DNA of 6,612 nucleotides from positions 1 to 6,612 of the forward strand of contig CBDUBS010000206.1 in the NCBI GenBank assembly GCA_965365445.1, in the 5' to 3' direction. Position numbers and translations under genes: made by a program. This document shows, one piece after another, positions 6,024 to 6,612 of this stretch; within the stretch, counting starts at the first letter, position 1, and each line of letters begins with the position of its first letter. The notes under the pieces were generated by a model, which saw nothing but the letters and a program-made list of their open reading frames with translations, was not told the origin of the DNA and ran no database searches. This DNA is from CBDUBS01 sp965365445. Lineage in GTDB: Bacteria > Bacteroidota > Rhodothermia > Rhodothermales > DASSAV01.

Positions 6024-6612
6024 ATGAAACACGCTCCGAGAATATTATTGGCGGGAGGCGGCACCGGGGGGCACGTGTACCCGGCCATCGCCATCGCGGA
6101 TGCCGTTCGGGAGATAGAGCCCCGGGCCGCCGTCGCGTTCGCGGGCACGCAGGAGCGTATGGAATGGCAGGCCGTCCCGAAGGCGGGGTACCCCATCCAT
6201 CCCATTTCGGTGAGCGGCTTCCAGCGGAGCCTTTCCATCGGAAACCTGGCTTTCCCCTTCCGGCTGCTCAAAGGGTTCGCCCAGAGCTGGTCGCTGGTAG
6301 GCGCCTTCGATCCGGATGTGGTCATCGGGACGGGCGGGTACGTCTCCGGCCCGGTGCTGCTCGCGGCGAGCTTGCGGGGGCGCCCGGTGGTCATTCAGGA
6401 GCAGAATGCCTACGCCGGGGTCACCAACCGGCTGATGGCGCGGCGGGCGCGGCAGGTTCACATTGCGTTTCCGGAAGCGGCGGCGTACTTCCCGGAGGGG
6501 AAAAGCGTGCTCAGCGGCAACCCGACGCGCAGCGAATTGCTCTCGGCCTCGCGCGAGCAAGGCCGGCAGTTCTTCGACATACCTGCCGGCGCCCGGCTGA
6601 TGTTCGTGTTCG
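6024..6612 (+). CDS. murG: UDP-GlcNAc--lipid I N-acetylglucosaminyltransferase MurG, N-terminal part (cut by right edge)
   Basis: This GT-B glycosyltransferase, attached to the inner face of the cytoplasmic membrane, adds GlcNAc to lipid I to form lipid II. The window holds 196 codons plus one base and the frame is open at the edge; the full protein is usually about 350-370 residues, so the C-terminal UDP-GlcNAc-binding half is missing. Visible motifs are the first glycine-rich loop LLAGGGTGGHVYPA (8-21, with H17 in the conserved catalytic or acceptor position), the second loop IGTGGYVSGP (101-110), QEQNAYAGVTNR (125-136) and SGNPTR (164-169). The QEQN form, in place of the HEQN form common in proteobacteria, recalls Bacteroidota homologues. 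ATG at 6024 puts the first glycine loop about ten residues from the start, as expected. It starts 3 bases after the ftsW stop and has no Shine-Dalgarno sequence. Confidence 0.96.
   Translation, partial: MKHAPRILLAGGGTGGHVYPAIAIADAVREIEPRAAVAFAGTQERMEWQAVPKAGYPIHPISVSGFQRSLSIGNLAFPFRLLKGFAQSWSLVGAFDPDVVIGTGGYVSGPVLLAASLRGRPVVIQEQNAYAGVTNRLMARRARQVHIAFPEAAAYFPEGKSVLSGNPTRSELLSASREQGRQFFDIPAGARLMFVF

Noticed and set aside
4812..6032. 406-codon open frame on the minus strand across ftsW
   Set aside because: It is fully antisense to a complete ftsW with all SEDS motifs; its translation is rich in His, Gln and Arg with no recognisable domain, as expected from the complement of GC-rich coding DNA.
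1..6612. CRISPR array, tRNA, rRNA, insertion sequence or defence genes
   Set aside because: No regular direct repeats, RNA gene signatures or transposase-like frames were seen; apart from the left edge the window is filled by conserved cell-wall genes.

Overview
This window is a stretch of a bacterial division and cell wall (dcw) cluster. All genes lie on the + strand and are tightly packed in the order ftsI (3' end) - murE - mraY - murD - ftsW - murG (5' end). The gaps are 36, 37, 28, 13 and 3 bases, with no terminator-like hairpin between genes, so this is very probably one operon.

The DNA is GC-rich (above 60 % by eye). Several features point to the Bacteroidota/Rhodothermota side of the tree, and the high GC suggests a Rhodothermales- or Salinibacter-like member: murF is absent between murE and mraY; FtsI carries C-terminal PASTA domains; FtsW has ENLSTA where proteobacterial FtsW has a QPDLG-type motif; MurG has a QEQNAYAGVTNR motif; and most starts lack a Shine-Dalgarno sequence. 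MurE has the DNPR motif of the meso-diaminopimelate-adding enzymes, so the wall is predicted to be Gram-negative type (A1-gamma). The lineage is an inference from family knowledge, not a database result.

Layout: bases 1 to about 60 do not fit the ftsI reading frame and look like a foreign or misjoined fragment. Read on the minus strand they encode a peptide resembling part of a YtcJ-type amidohydrolase. From about 57 to 728 runs the C-terminal part of a class B penicillin-binding protein (KTG motif, then two PASTA domains). Complete murE, mraY, murD and ftsW follow. murG begins at 6024 and runs off the right edge after 196 codons.

The products act in one pathway. MurD adds D-Glu and MurE adds meso-DAP to the UDP-MurNAc peptide in the cytoplasm. 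MraY moves the completed pentapeptide sugar onto undecaprenyl phosphate to give lipid I, and MurG adds GlcNAc to give lipid II. FtsW polymerises lipid II into glycan at the septum, and FtsI cross-links it. No undescribed system is visible. The one real anomaly is the break at the left edge, most simply a chimeric assembly join or a truncated gene.
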